From Phocaeicola intestinalis (GTDB lineage: Bacteria; Bacteroidota; Bacteroidia; Bacteroidales; Bacteroidaceae), in assembly GCF_014837065.1 (NCBI RefSeq), contig NZ_JACSPP010000016.1:1-64000 (forward strand): DNA of 64,000 nucleotides, read 5' to 3'. This document shows, piece after piece, positions 27,273 to 34,825 of the stretch (positions are counted from its first letter, which is position 1; each line of letters starts with the position of its first letter). The translations under genes were made by a program, and so were the position numbers. A model generated the notes under the pieces. It searched no databases, was not told where the DNA came from, and saw nothing but the letters and a program-made list of their open reading frames with translations.

Positions 27273-27635
27273 ATGTATAAGAAGAAAATACCCTTAGACT
27301 TGGATTGCGGTGTGGCCATAGCCATGGAAGTCATGGGCGGCAAGTGGAAATCGTGCATCCTCTACGAACTGGAGAAAGGCTGCAAACGTCCCAGTGAACT
27401 GCACCGGCATTTTGAGGATACCAGCCCCCGTGTCATCAACCAGCAGTTGAAAGAGCTGGAAATGCACGGCATGATAGAGAAAACGATTTATCCCGAACTT
27501 CCGCCCCATGTGGAATATTCCATCACGGACGACGGGCGGAGCCTTATCCCCATTATCCGGATGTTGGAACAATGGGGAAATGATTTCCGCCCGAAGATGG
27601 TGCGGATATTAGAAAAAACGGGAATGGCAGAATAG
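27273..27635 (+). CDS. HxlR-family transcriptional regulator
   Basis: A 120-residue winged-helix protein. It begins LDLDCGVAIAMEVMGGKWKSCILYEL and continues with RPSELHRHF, SPRVINQQLKELEMHGMIEKTIYPELPPHVEYSIT, which is the HxlR/DUF24 core including the conserved G-G-K-W and the wing. ATG 27273 is the first start next to the conserved N terminus. These regulators often carry redox-active Cys; C12 and C28 are candidates here. It is 61 bp before a maltose acetyltransferase-like gene in the same direction. Confidence 0.92.
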   Translation: MYKKKIPLDLDCGVAIAMEVMGGKWKSCILYELEKGCKRPSELHRHFEDTSPRVINQQLKELEMHGMIEKTIYPELPPHVEYSITDDGRSLIPIIRMLEQWGNDFRPKMVRILEKTGMAE

Positions 27636-27696
27636 TTTTTATATACAATTGTAACACGAAAAAGTTATCTTTGCCCCGGATATAAATCAAGCAAAC

Positions 27697-28290
27697 ATGG
27701 AAACAGAAAAAATGAAAATGAAGGCAGGCAAGTTGTACGACGCCAACTATGACAAAGAACTGTTGGCGGAGCGTGCGGCATGTGCCGATCTGACTTACGA
27801 ACTGAATCAGCTACGCCCCTCCAAAGCGGAAGAACGGGATGCGTTGGTAAGGCGCATATTGGGTAAAGTGAAGGGCAACTGCACGATTGTCTCTCCTTTC
27901 TTCTGCGATTACGGCTATCACATCGAAGTGGGTGAGAATTTCTTCGCCAACATGAACTGTGTCATCCTCGACGAAGCTCCGGTGAAGTTCGGCGACAATG
28001 TGTTCGTGGCTCCGAACTGCGGCTTTTATACGGCAGGGCATCCGCTGGATGCAGAACGCAGGAACCAGGGACTGGAATATGCACGCCCCATTACGGTAGG
28101 CGATGACGTATGGATAGGGGCCGGTGTCAGTGTGTTGCCGGGCGTGACGATAGGCCGGGGTGCGGTTATCGGTGCGGGCAGCGTGGTGAACCGGGATATT
28201 CCGCCACGGGTACTGGCTGCGGGAAATCCCTGCCGGGTGATTCGTGAGATTACAGAAGAAGACAAGAAGCGATATACAGAAAACGTCTGA
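27697..28290 (+). CDS. Maltose/galactoside O-acetyltransferase family protein
   Basis: A 197-residue left-handed beta-helix acetyltransferase of the Maa/LacA/NodL type. The N-terminal maltose-acetyltransferase segment is present (MKAGKLYDANYDKELLAER), then FFCDYGYHIEVGENFFANMN, APNCGFYTAGHPLDAE with the catalytic His, and WIGAGVSVLPGVTIGRGAVIGAGS. It transfers acetyl from acetyl-CoA to a sugar. A -7 box TATCTTTG lies at 27667-27674. It runs towards a truncated hydrolase gene, 6 bp away. Confidence 0.9.
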   Translation: METEKMKMKAGKLYDANYDKELLAERAACADLTYELNQLRPSKAEERDALVRRILGKVKGNCTIVSPFFCDYGYHIEVGENFFANMNCVILDEAPVKFGDNVFVAPNCGFYTAGHPLDAERRNQGLEYARPITVGDDVWIGAGVSVLPGVTIGRGAVIGAGSVVNRDIPPRVLAAGNPCRVIREITEEDKKRYTENV

Positions 28291-28296
28291 ATAACA

Positions 28297-28560
28297 TCAG
28301 TCCAGCCCCTTCGCGCACAACCATTCGTACATCAGCTCCGCCACTTCCCGGTTGTTCAGGTCGGACATCGGGAAGTGGGTGTTGCCGTGCAACCCTGCTT
28401 CGGGCAAATGAACGACCGTGACATCACCGCCCAGCTTGTTCAACATGTCCGCCCAGCGGCGCATCAGGTGGAGGCGGCGTGTCCATTCGTAGATTTCGGG
28501 ACGCTCGTCCGTCTCGGGCAGGTTGTCGCTTGGATAATTCTTGACAGAAAGACGGGTTAA
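28297..28560 (-). pseudogene. C-terminal fragment of an alpha/beta hydrolase
   Basis: About 85 codons ending GLD: YEWTRRLHLMRRWADMLNKL, GGDVTVVHLPEAGLHGNTHF, PMSDLNNREVAELMYEWL. This resembles the last part of a large secreted esterase-like hydrolase, including the His-containing G-N-T-H-F. The nucleophile elbow and the rest are gone. The frame reaches 28686 upstream but that part is not hydrolase-like. It is one of several truncated genes between 28.3 and 33.5 kb. Confidence 0.5.
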
Positions 28561-28591
28561 ACATAAAATTAATTGTTTGTTGGTTATCTCG

Positions 28592-28804
28592 TTAATAATA
28601 ACTTTCGTGGAAAGTCTCGAAATAGATAATACCACCCCGATGAGAAATGATGATTTTGTTTTCTCTTGCCAACCAACCGATGGCACAAGCCAATGTAAGT
28701 GGATCCAACTTCGTGTTTTCTATGAGTTCTTCCCATGAAAGATTCTTTCCATGCAGCGCACGCCATACGATGCCTGCATTTTCACCAATTGCATTTACAT
28801 TCAT
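28592..28804 (-). CDS. Small winged-helix DNA-binding protein
   Basis: A 70-residue protein (MNVNAIGENAGIVWRAL...) consisting of one winged helix-turn-helix: IVWRALHGKNLSWEELIENT, LDPLTLACAIGWLARENKI, then a short wing. This fits the PF10771-type family of Bacteroides. It lies between truncated genes and in the same direction as the RND remnant, with no obvious promoter box. It could regulate neighbours; the target is unknown. Confidence 0.75.
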   Translation of the reverse strand: MNVNAIGENAGIVWRALHGKNLSWEELIENTKLDPLTLACAIGWLARENKIIISHRGGIIYFETFHESYY

Positions 28805-28829
28805 AACTATATAGGTTTAAAGTTCATTA

Positions 28830-29042
28830 TTACAATGTTTCCTCCAGCGGCATAATGACACTGTTCATCACTGCATCTGCATCGGCACCCGTATAAGTGG
28901 CTTGCACCATTACCGTAGGCGGCGCGATGTCCGGATATTGCTCTACAGGCAGGCTGACGAGCGAAATCGCCCCAATCATCACAATCAGGATGGAGATGGC
29001 AAGGGCTGCCATCGGGCGTTTGATGAAGATATTTTCTTTCAT
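28830..29042 (-). pseudogene. N-terminal stub of an RND efflux permease
   Basis: Seventy codons of an AcrB-type inner-membrane pump: FIKRPMAALAISILIVMIGA, SLPVEQYPDIAPPTVMVQAT, YTGADADAVMNSVIMPLEE, followed at once by TL and a stop. A whole pump has over 1000 residues, so about 95% has been deleted. It follows its membrane-fusion gene by 21 bp, the normal order of such operons. The pump cannot work; the adjacent AcrA-like protein is now orphaned. Confidence 0.9.
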
Positions 29043-29063
29043 GCTTTCACGTCCTCCTTTGTT

Positions 29064-30179
29064 TTATTTAACAGTCATGCTTTCGCGTACCAGTCCGGCA
29101 CCCTTGGACACAATTTCATCACCTACGTTCAGGCCGTCCGTCACAATGTATGTACGTCCGTCGTTCACGTCTGCCACGGTAATCAGCGTGGATGTGGCTT
29201 TCCCGTCCACTACCTTATATACGATTATTTTGTCCTGCTGCTTCACGGTCGCCTCTTGTGGGATGACGATGCAGTCTGTGTAGGTATTGGGCATCAGTAC
29301 ACAACCCGACGCACCGCTATGCAGCAGTCTCTTCCCGTTGGGGAACACAGCCCGCACGCTCACCGTACCCGTCTTCCGGTCTATCACACCGCTGATGGTC
29401 TCGATACGGCCCTTTTCTTCGTAGATAGACTGATCGTTGAGTTGCAGTTGCAGGTCGGGCATCTGCACCAGCGCACTGTCCAAGGTGCCGTATTGGCGGA
29501 CAAGCGCAAGCAGTTGGTTTTCGGTCATGGAGAAATAGACGTACATCGACGAGTCCGATACGGTGGTCAGCGGTTGCGCCATACTGGGGCTGACCAGTGT
29601 GCCCACTCGATAAGGCAGTGTGCCCACCACGCCGTTGCCGGGGCTTTTCACCACGGTGTACGAGAGGTCGTTCCGGGCGTTCACCTCCTGTGCCTCAGCC
29701 TGTGCCAGCCCAGCTTGGGCGGTGAGGTAGCTGTTCTCAGAGGTGCGCAGAGTATAATCTGACACCACGTTCTGTTTGCGCAGTTCCTTGTTGCTCTCGT
29801 AAGTCAGTTCGGCAGTCGCCAATGCCGCTTGTGCCGACTTCACGTTGGCAATAGCGGTGTTCAGTGCCGCCTGATAGGGCACTTGGTCAATGATAAAGAG
29901 TGTCTGCCCCGTGCGTACTTTCTCGCCTTCGGCTACGCACAATTCTTGTATGGTTCCCGACACCTGCGGATAGATGTCGATGTCCTGCCGTCCGCGGATA
30001 GTAGCCGAATAGGCGGTATTCAGTTCTTGGTTGGAAACAGTCACCTTCATGGTTTCATAGTTCCCTCCGGCAAGCGGCTGTTCGTTTGTCTGCTTGCAGG
30101 CTGTGGTTAGCAGAATGCAACCGAGCATTCCCCATAGCTGCATCTGACATTTGCATTTGCTTTTCTTCATTGCTGTCAT
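29064..30179 (-). CDS. Efflux membrane-fusion lipoprotein (AcrA/MexA family)
   Basis: A 371-residue periplasmic adaptor. The N terminus has a lipobox LLTTAC with Cys28, then the family's barrel-sandwich regions (ELCVAEGEKVRTGQTLFIID; SPGNGVVGTLPYRVGTLVSP) around an alpha-hairpin rich in Ala/Gln (about residues 100-160). It joins an RND pump to an outer-membrane channel. Its pump gene downstream is reduced to a stub and no TolC-like gene is present, so its function is doubtful. MTAMKK is the annotated start; the second Met (residue 4) is equally possible. Confidence 0.92.
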   Translation of the reverse strand: MTAMKKSKCKCQMQLWGMLGCILLTTACKQTNEQPLAGGNYETMKVTVSNQELNTAYSATIRGRQDIDIYPQVSGTIQELCVAEGEKVRTGQTLFIIDQVPYQAALNTAIANVKSAQAALATAELTYESNKELRKQNVVSDYTLRTSENSYLTAQAGLAQAEAQEVNARNDLSYTVVKSPGNGVVGTLPYRVGTLVSPSMAQPLTTVSDSSMYVYFSMTENQLLALVRQYGTLDSALVQMPDLQLQLNDQSIYEEKGRIETISGVIDRKTGTVSVRAVFPNGKRLLHSGASGCVLMPNTYTDCIVIPQEATVKQQDKIIVYKVVDGKATSTLITVADVNDGRTYIVTDGLNVGDEIVSKGAGLVRESMTVK

Positions 30180-30364
30180 ATATTTTGTTGTTTACAAGTT
30201 TGTCGGCAAAATTAGAGGGTTTATCTGGTACGCCCGGTTTCTTTTCGTTGGGGATGATTGTCAAAATCGGAAGTAAGGGAAAACATTTTTTCTACGTTCA
30301 GAATGATATTGTCCAAAAGAATATTACCTTTGCATGCACATTCTTCCTGCAAAGAAATACGTTC

Positions 30365-30387
30365 AAAGGTAGCCACAGTATACCTTT
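30365..30387. promoter_or_regulatory. Shared leader palindrome, copy 1 (before fic)
   Basis: AAAGGTA and TACCTTT (30365-30371 and 30381-30387) form an inverted repeat around GCCACAGTA. The same 22 bases recur at 31507-31528 before the AraC gene. A -7 box TACCTTTG at 30325-30332 lies upstream. It may be the operator for a common regulator, or one of two direct repeats flanking the fic gene. Confidence 0.55.
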
Positions 30388-30424
30388 AAAAATGATTTCT
30401 TGCAATCTAACAGCTGATAAAGAC

Positions 30425-31492
30425 ATGGATAAAACAGAAGCATTACACCGGAAATGGCAAGCTCTTCAACCTTTGCCGGAGCGCAAGCGATACCTGCTGA
30501 GCCAACGGTTTACGGTGGATTACAATTATAATAGTAACCACATCGAGGGCAATACGCTCACCTACGGACAAACAGAGCTGTTGCTTCTTTTCGGTAAAGT
30601 AAGTGGCGAGGGTGACTTGAAAGATTTCAACGACATGAAGGCCAGCCAAGTGGGACTGAAGATAATGGAGGAAATGGCAGAAGAACGGAAAACGCCGCTT
30701 ACGGAAACCTTCATCCGGCAACTTCACCGGACACTGATCCGCGAGGATTACACTGTCTATCGTTCCTTGCCCAGCGGCGGACAAACTAGTTACACCATTC
30801 ACGCAGGGCGGTACAAGACCCGCCCCAACAGTGTCATCACCCGTTACGGCGACCGCTTCGAGTATGCATCGCCCGAAGAGACTCCGGCATTGATGGCCGA
30901 CTTGGTAGCATGGTACAATGAGGAAGAGGCTGGCGGACGGATAAGTCCCGTGGAGTTGGCAGCACTGTTTCATTACCGCTATATCCGCATCCACCCCTTC
31001 GAGGACGGCAACGGACGCATAGCCCGGTTGATGGTGAACTACATCCTGTCGCGCCACGGCTGGCCGATGGTGGTGGTGAGGAACAAACGGAAAAACGAGT
31101 ACATCGATGCCTTGCATGAGACAGATGTCGTTGTCGGGCCTACACCGTCGGTAGGGGCACATGCCCCATTGGAACAAATCAGGCATTTTGTCAGATATTT
31201 CAAGGCGTTGGTTGAAAAGGAGCTAAAGTATTACATCAGTTTCGCCACCGAGACTTCGCCCGATGTATGGTGGTACGACGGTGACCGCATCGTGTTCCGT
31301 AGCCCGACAAGCAGCCTCCTGCTCCATGCCATGCAGCAAAATCCCGACATCACGATAGAAGAACTAAGTCGGGCGGCGGGCATCGTGACAGCGGCCGTGA
31401 AGAAACAACTCAAGCAAATGGCTGAAAAAGGTTACATACAGCGTCGTGATAAAGACAACAGTTGGCTCGTATTGGCCACAGCCTCGGTATAG
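30425..31492 (+). CDS. Fic-domain AMP-transferase-like protein
   Basis: A 355-residue Fic protein starting at ATG 30425 (MDKTEALHRKWQAL). The active-site loop HPFEDGNGRIAR begins at H190 and is complete. Before it, SNHIEG (residues 37-42) fits the class II inhibitory motif S/T-x3-E-G/N in an N-terminal helix. The C-terminal part looks like a winged helix (LLHAMQQNPDITIEELSRAA, then AVKKQLKQMAEKGYIQRR). Fic enzymes usually transfer AMP to Tyr/Thr of target proteins; the target is unknown. It shares a leader palindrome with the AraC gene that follows. Confidence 0.92.
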   Translation: MDKTEALHRKWQALQPLPERKRYLLSQRFTVDYNYNSNHIEGNTLTYGQTELLLLFGKVSGEGDLKDFNDMKASQVGLKIMEEMAEERKTPLTETFIRQLHRTLIREDYTVYRSLPSGGQTSYTIHAGRYKTRPNSVITRYGDRFEYASPEETPALMADLVAWYNEEEAGGRISPVELAALFHYRYIRIHPFEDGNGRIARLMVNYILSRHGWPMVVVRNKRKNEYIDALHETDVVVGPTPSVGAHAPLEQIRHFVRYFKALVEKELKYYISFATETSPDVWWYDGDRIVFRSPTSSLLLHAMQQNPDITIEELSRAAGIVTAAVKKQLKQMAEKGYIQRRDKDNSWLVLATASV

Positions 31493-31506
31493 AATACTAA
31501 ACATCT

Positions 31507-31529
31507 AAAGGTAGCCACAGTATACCTTC
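31507..31529. promoter_or_regulatory. Shared leader palindrome, copy 2 (before araC-type gene)
   Basis: Identical over 22 bases to 30365-30386 (AAAGGTA, GCCACAGTA, TACCTT). It ends 18-24 bp before the start of the AraC-type gene, so a protein bound here could block translation or transcription. Confidence 0.55.
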
Positions 31530-31546
31530 AGGCATAAAGATAAAAG

Positions 31547-32446
31547 ATGTGTATGAAACAAAACAAGCCGACATTTGCTGACAGTGCAACTGGCATTTTG
31601 CAACTGCCTTCTGAGGAACCTTTTGTTGTGGGTATGAATGTATCCGTACCTTCTCCTGAGTTTCAATTACAAAAGCTGGAGCATTTCACCCTCGTGTTCG
31701 TCAACCAAGGGACAGCACAGGTGGAAATCGACTTCCGTCTTTTCCGGATAAAGCAAGGCGACATGCTGGTGCTGGCCACCGCCCAATTCTTCCAGTGCAT
31801 AGAGGCTACGCCAGACTTGAATCTCTCTTATGTGACCTTCACGCACGACATCTACCACGAAGTGACGTTGGTGTTCGACACGCCTTTCTTTGCTTTCCTG
31901 AAAGAATATCCTTGCTTGTCTGTCTCAGGCGAGGAGAATGTACGACACCTGAATCACATGCTGCACGCACTGGCCGATATTTACCAAGAACGCGACCACA
32001 CTTTCCGTCTGCCGATGTTCAGAAATCTCGTGCAAAACTTTCTGATGAACCTATACGACAAAGTGAAGGGGCAGTTCCTTAACCATGACATAGCCCATAC
32101 CTCCCAGCAGGAGGAACTGTTGGGCAAATTCATTGTCTTGGTTTTCCAACACAGTGGCAATCGACGTGAGGTGCAGTTCTATGCCGACAGCCTTTCTATC
32201 ACCACGCGCTATCTTTCGTCCGTAGTGAAAAGTCTGACAGGGAATACGCCCAAGGATATCATTGATACCCGCTGCATACAGGAAATCAAGATGCAGCTCC
32301 GCACTACTCGCGACAGTATGCAGGAAATTGCTTTTCGCCTTGACTTCCCCGACCAGTCGTTTTTCAACCGCTACTTCAAGAAACACACGGGCATCACGCC
32401 ATTGGAATACCGCAGATCCAGAGGAAGTCTACTCGTATCTTTTTAA
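31547..32446 (+). CDS. AraC-family transcriptional regulator
   Basis: A 299-residue regulator (a second Met at 31553 is equally likely as start). The N-terminal cupin-like sensing region has FTLVFVNQGTAQVEIDFRLF and IKQGDMLVLA. The C-terminal HTH pair is clear: FYADSLSITTRYLSSVVKSL and MQEIAFRLDFPDQSFFNRYF, then KKHTGITPLEYRRS. It is in the same direction as the fic gene and preceded by the same palindrome, so it may control both genes. The inducer is unknown. Confidence 0.92.
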   Translation: MCMKQNKPTFADSATGILQLPSEEPFVVGMNVSVPSPEFQLQKLEHFTLVFVNQGTAQVEIDFRLFRIKQGDMLVLATAQFFQCIEATPDLNLSYVTFTHDIYHEVTLVFDTPFFAFLKEYPCLSVSGEENVRHLNHMLHALADIYQERDHTFRLPMFRNLVQNFLMNLYDKVKGQFLNHDIAHTSQQEELLGKFIVLVFQHSGNRREVQFYADSLSITTRYLSSVVKSLTGNTPKDIIDTRCIQEIKMQLRTTRDSMQEIAFRLDFPDQSFFNRYFKKHTGITPLEYRRSRGSLLVSF

Positions 32447-32499
32447 GCTGGCATCTATTATGATGCAATATAGTAAATCAATTCTCCCTTATGGCTTCA

Positions 32500-32805
32500 T
32501 CAGCTTTTCAAACCTGAAGTATTCCGCCCGGTATCCGGATAGATGTAGAACAGGTCCATTTTGTTGCGATGGGTTTCCTTATCGATGGTCAGCACGACAC
32601 CGCCGACTCGCCTGTTGTCCTGATAGACGTAGAAGACATCGGCCTTGGGATGGTAAAGCGCTTCGTCCACATCCCGGTCGGGAACAGGCTCACCGTCATC
32701 GGGCATACCGAAATGTTCTATGACACCGATGGCAAAAATCTCTTTGACATCTTTCTTAAAGTCCCCGAATTCGTTTCGTGGTACCGGTTCAAACCGTATG
32801 TTCAT
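32500..32805 (-). pseudogene. C-terminally truncated GNAT acetyltransferase
   Basis: Starts at ATG 32805 with a strong ribosome site (AGGAGGTTAAACAG). It reads FEPVPRNEFGDFKKDVKEIF, YVYQDNRRVGGVVLTIDKET and LFYIYPDTGRNTS, then ends LKS-stop. In relatives the acetyl-CoA loop and a further 60-80 residues follow; they are missing. The gene was probably cut by a deletion at its 3' end, as were several neighbours. It lies 41 bp after the Crp-like fusion gene. Confidence 0.7.
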
Positions 32806-32846
32806 CTGTTTAACCTCCTGTTCGTTTTGTGCAAAGTGATGTGCTG

Positions 32847-33542
32847 TCATTTCATTTCGTTCAGCGATGCCCGGATGCGGCTCAAGGACTGCACCGTGAC
32901 ACCCAGGTAAGACGCGATGTACTTCATGGGGATTTGCTGGATGACCTCCGGATATTCGTCCAGAAGCGTCAGGTAGCGTTCGAAAGCATTCTTTTTCCAT
33001 AAGTCCATGAGCCAGTTCTCGTAGAGCAGGATGAAGTTCTCCAGCATCCTGCGCCCTAAATTTGCCATGGTAATGGAGGAGTTGAAATGCCTGTGCAGTT
33101 CTTCTTTGGAAAGGCAAATGGCTTCGCTCTCCGTCATGGTCTCGAACGACAGGCGCGAAGGCTCGTCGGAAATATAGCCCCAGACGGAAAACACCAGTTC
33201 GCCCGGCGTGGCAAACCAGGCAGTAGCTTCCTCTCCGTTCTTGAAGTGGTAAGCCCTCCAGATGCCTTTGGTGATGATATACACGTTGCTGTCGACCTCA
33301 TCCTTGTGGACGACGATTTCATTCGTCTTGAAACCCAGAAACAAGGTCTCTTTCACCCGGTTCAGATGACCGGCTCCGTAATTGAACGAGAGGATAGGCA
33401 CTATGCCGTCCGACAGCCCCACGAACATCTGCACTCCCAAGTTCAGCATATAATTGATGGCCGTAAATGCAGCTACTCCCACTTCTCCCCAGTTCTTCAT
33501 CATCACCCAGTTGAAGAGGAATACCGTAATGCCGGCTGACAA
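32847..33542 (-). CDS. Chimera: MATE transporter piece fused to Crp/Fnr regulator
   Basis: One open frame of 231 residues joins two unrelated parts. Residues 1 to about 68 are an internal piece of a MATE/multidrug transporter (TAINYMLNLGVQMFVGLSDG, IVPILSFNYGAGHLNRVKET). From about residue 70 it is a Crp/Fnr-type regulator lacking the first strands of its cyclic-nucleotide domain (EVDSNVYIITKGIWRAYHFK, GELVFSVWGYIS) with the C-terminal HTH (IPMKYIASYLGVTVQSLSRI). The join looks like a deletion between two same-strand genes that happened to keep frame. A start inside the transporter piece has no obvious promoter. The regulator part may or may not be expressed. Confidence 0.75.
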   Translation of the reverse strand: MSAGITVFLFNWVMMKNWGEVGVAAFTAINYMLNLGVQMFVGLSDGIVPILSFNYGAGHLNRVKETLFLGFKTNEIVVHKDEVDSNVYIITKGIWRAYHFKNGEEATAWFATPGELVFSVWGYISDEPSRLSFETMTESEAICLSKEELHRHFNSSITMANLGRRMLENFILLYENWLMDLWKKNAFERYLTLLDEYPEVIQQIPMKYIASYLGVTVQSLSRIRASLNEMK

Positions 33543-33589
33543 AGGTAGTAAGTAGATGTTGAGAATTAGTTTATATAATGTGGTCGGCT

Positions 33590-33742
33590 CAGAAACGCAG
33601 ATTAACGCAGATTTTCGCGGATTCTTTTAATTTACTATTTTTCGATTTACGAAGTACGATTTAAAGCTCAAATAGTAGATAGTAAATTGTCAAATCGTAA
33701 ATTACAATAATCTGCGCTAATCCGTGAAAATCTGTGTTTCTG
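33590..33742. repeat. Inverted repeat of AGAAAC-CAGATT units
   Basis: The left arm CAGAAACGCAGATTAACG (33590-33607, continuing to 33623) is mirrored by the right arm ending AAAATCTGTGTTTCTG (33709-33742), with 86 bp between holding a smaller AT-rich repeat. Similar sequence is, to my knowledge, scattered in Bacteroidetes genomes. Apart from this and a promoter, 33543-33941 holds no gene. Confidence 0.7.
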
Positions 33743-33888
33743 GTAATATCATTTAATTTTGCACACTTACTTAAAAAGAATAAATGGATATTCAACGACA
33801 GTCAATACGTCCCTCCTGAAAAATAAATATATACTGCATTCTTTATGTGGTCAGATTGGCAAATAGCTATAAGTTAGGCGGCATTTTA

Positions 33889-33920
33889 TTTGAGCATTCC
33901 GGTTTTTACCTGTATCTTTG
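33889..33920 (+). promoter_or_regulatory. Bacteroides promoter for the nitroreductase operon
   Basis: TTTG (33889-33892), a 20-bp spacer and TATCTTTG (33913-33920) match the Bacteroides consensus exactly. The gene starts 21 bp after the -7 box. Confidence 0.8.
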
Positions 33921-33941
33921 TCATCGCTAAAATCAAGCTTT

Positions 33942-34478
33942 ATGGAAAACTTCAGTGAATTAATCAAGAGACGGCGCAGCATGCGTAAATTTACCGGCGA
34001 AGAATTGACTCAGGATGAAGTGGTATCATTGCTGAAAGCAGCATTGATGTCACCCACATCGAAACGGAGCAACAGTTGGCAATTTGTGGTCGTGGACGAC
34101 AAGTCTACGCTGGAATTGCTGTCGAAGTGCAAAGAAGCGGGGGCTTCGTTCCTGAAGGATGCCGCAGTGGGCATCGTGGTGCTTGGCGACCCGTTGGCAA
34201 GCGATGTGTGGATAGAAGATGCATCGGTAGCTTCCATCATGATTCAGCTTCAGGCAGAAGACCTGGGGCTGGGCAGTTGTTGGATTCAGGTACGCGAAAG
34301 ATATACAGCTACAGGTATGTCGGCCGATGAGTTTGTGCACGGGGTGTTGGATATCCCTTTGCAGCTTCAGGTACTTTCCATTATTGCGGTTGGGCATAAA
34401 GGCATGGAGCGGAAACCTTTCGATGAAGACAAGCTGCAATGGGAAAAGATACACCTTAATAAATATGGTGAACGATGA
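33942..34478 (+). CDS. Nitroreductase-family flavoprotein
   Basis: A 178-residue FMN-binding nitroreductase starting at ATG 33942. It shows the N-terminal IKRRRSMRKFTGEELTQDEV with the FMN-phosphate Arg residues, LMSPTSKRSNSWQFVVV, and IMIQLQAEDLGLGSCWIQVR. Such enzymes use NAD(P)H to reduce nitro compounds or quinones. Preceded by a consensus promoter and overlapping the next gene by 4 bases (ATGA). Full length. Confidence 0.93.
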   Translation: MENFSELIKRRRSMRKFTGEELTQDEVVSLLKAALMSPTSKRSNSWQFVVVDDKSTLELLSKCKEAGASFLKDAAVGIVVLGDPLASDVWIEDASVASIMIQLQAEDLGLGSCWIQVRERYTATGMSADEFVHGVLDIPLQLQVLSIIAVGHKGMERKPFDEDKLQWEKIHLNKYGER

Positions 34479-34807
34479 CTGCAAAGGCTTCGAATCATAA
34501 AGACACGTATCGTGCTACGGCAGTGTTCTTGGGAATAATGGGACTTCTTTATTTGCTCGACCGTCTGATTGGTTTCGCTGCCCATGGTTTGCCTTGGGTG
34601 ATGCAGAAAGATACGATGTTGCTCTATGCGGCGGTTATCTTTTTATGGTTTAAGGCGGACAAGTCGGTAGGAATTGTCCTGGCAGGTATCTGGTTGATAC
34701 AGAACATCGGACTGGTAGTTTCTTTGTTAGGACAGATGTCGGGCTATCTGCTTCCTGTAGCATTGCTCCTGATAGGTATCTTGTTGTATTGGCTTTCATC
34801 CCGATAA
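34475..34807 (+). CDS. Small four-helix membrane protein
   Basis: A 110-residue inner-membrane protein with about three or four hydrophobic segments (ATAVFLGIMGLLYLLDRL; LLYAAVIFLWF; VGIVLAGIWLIQNIGLVVSL; LLPVALLLIGILLYWL). It overlaps the nitroreductase by ATGA and the following gene closely, so all three share one transcript. I do not recognise the family and cannot assign a function. Confidence 0.75.
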   Translation: MTAKASNHKDTYRATAVFLGIMGLLYLLDRLIGFAAHGLPWVMQKDTMLLYAAVIFLWFKADKSVGIVLAGIWLIQNIGLVVSLLGQMSGYLLPVALLLIGILLYWLSSR

Positions 34808-34825
34808 ATGAAGAATGAGAAAATA

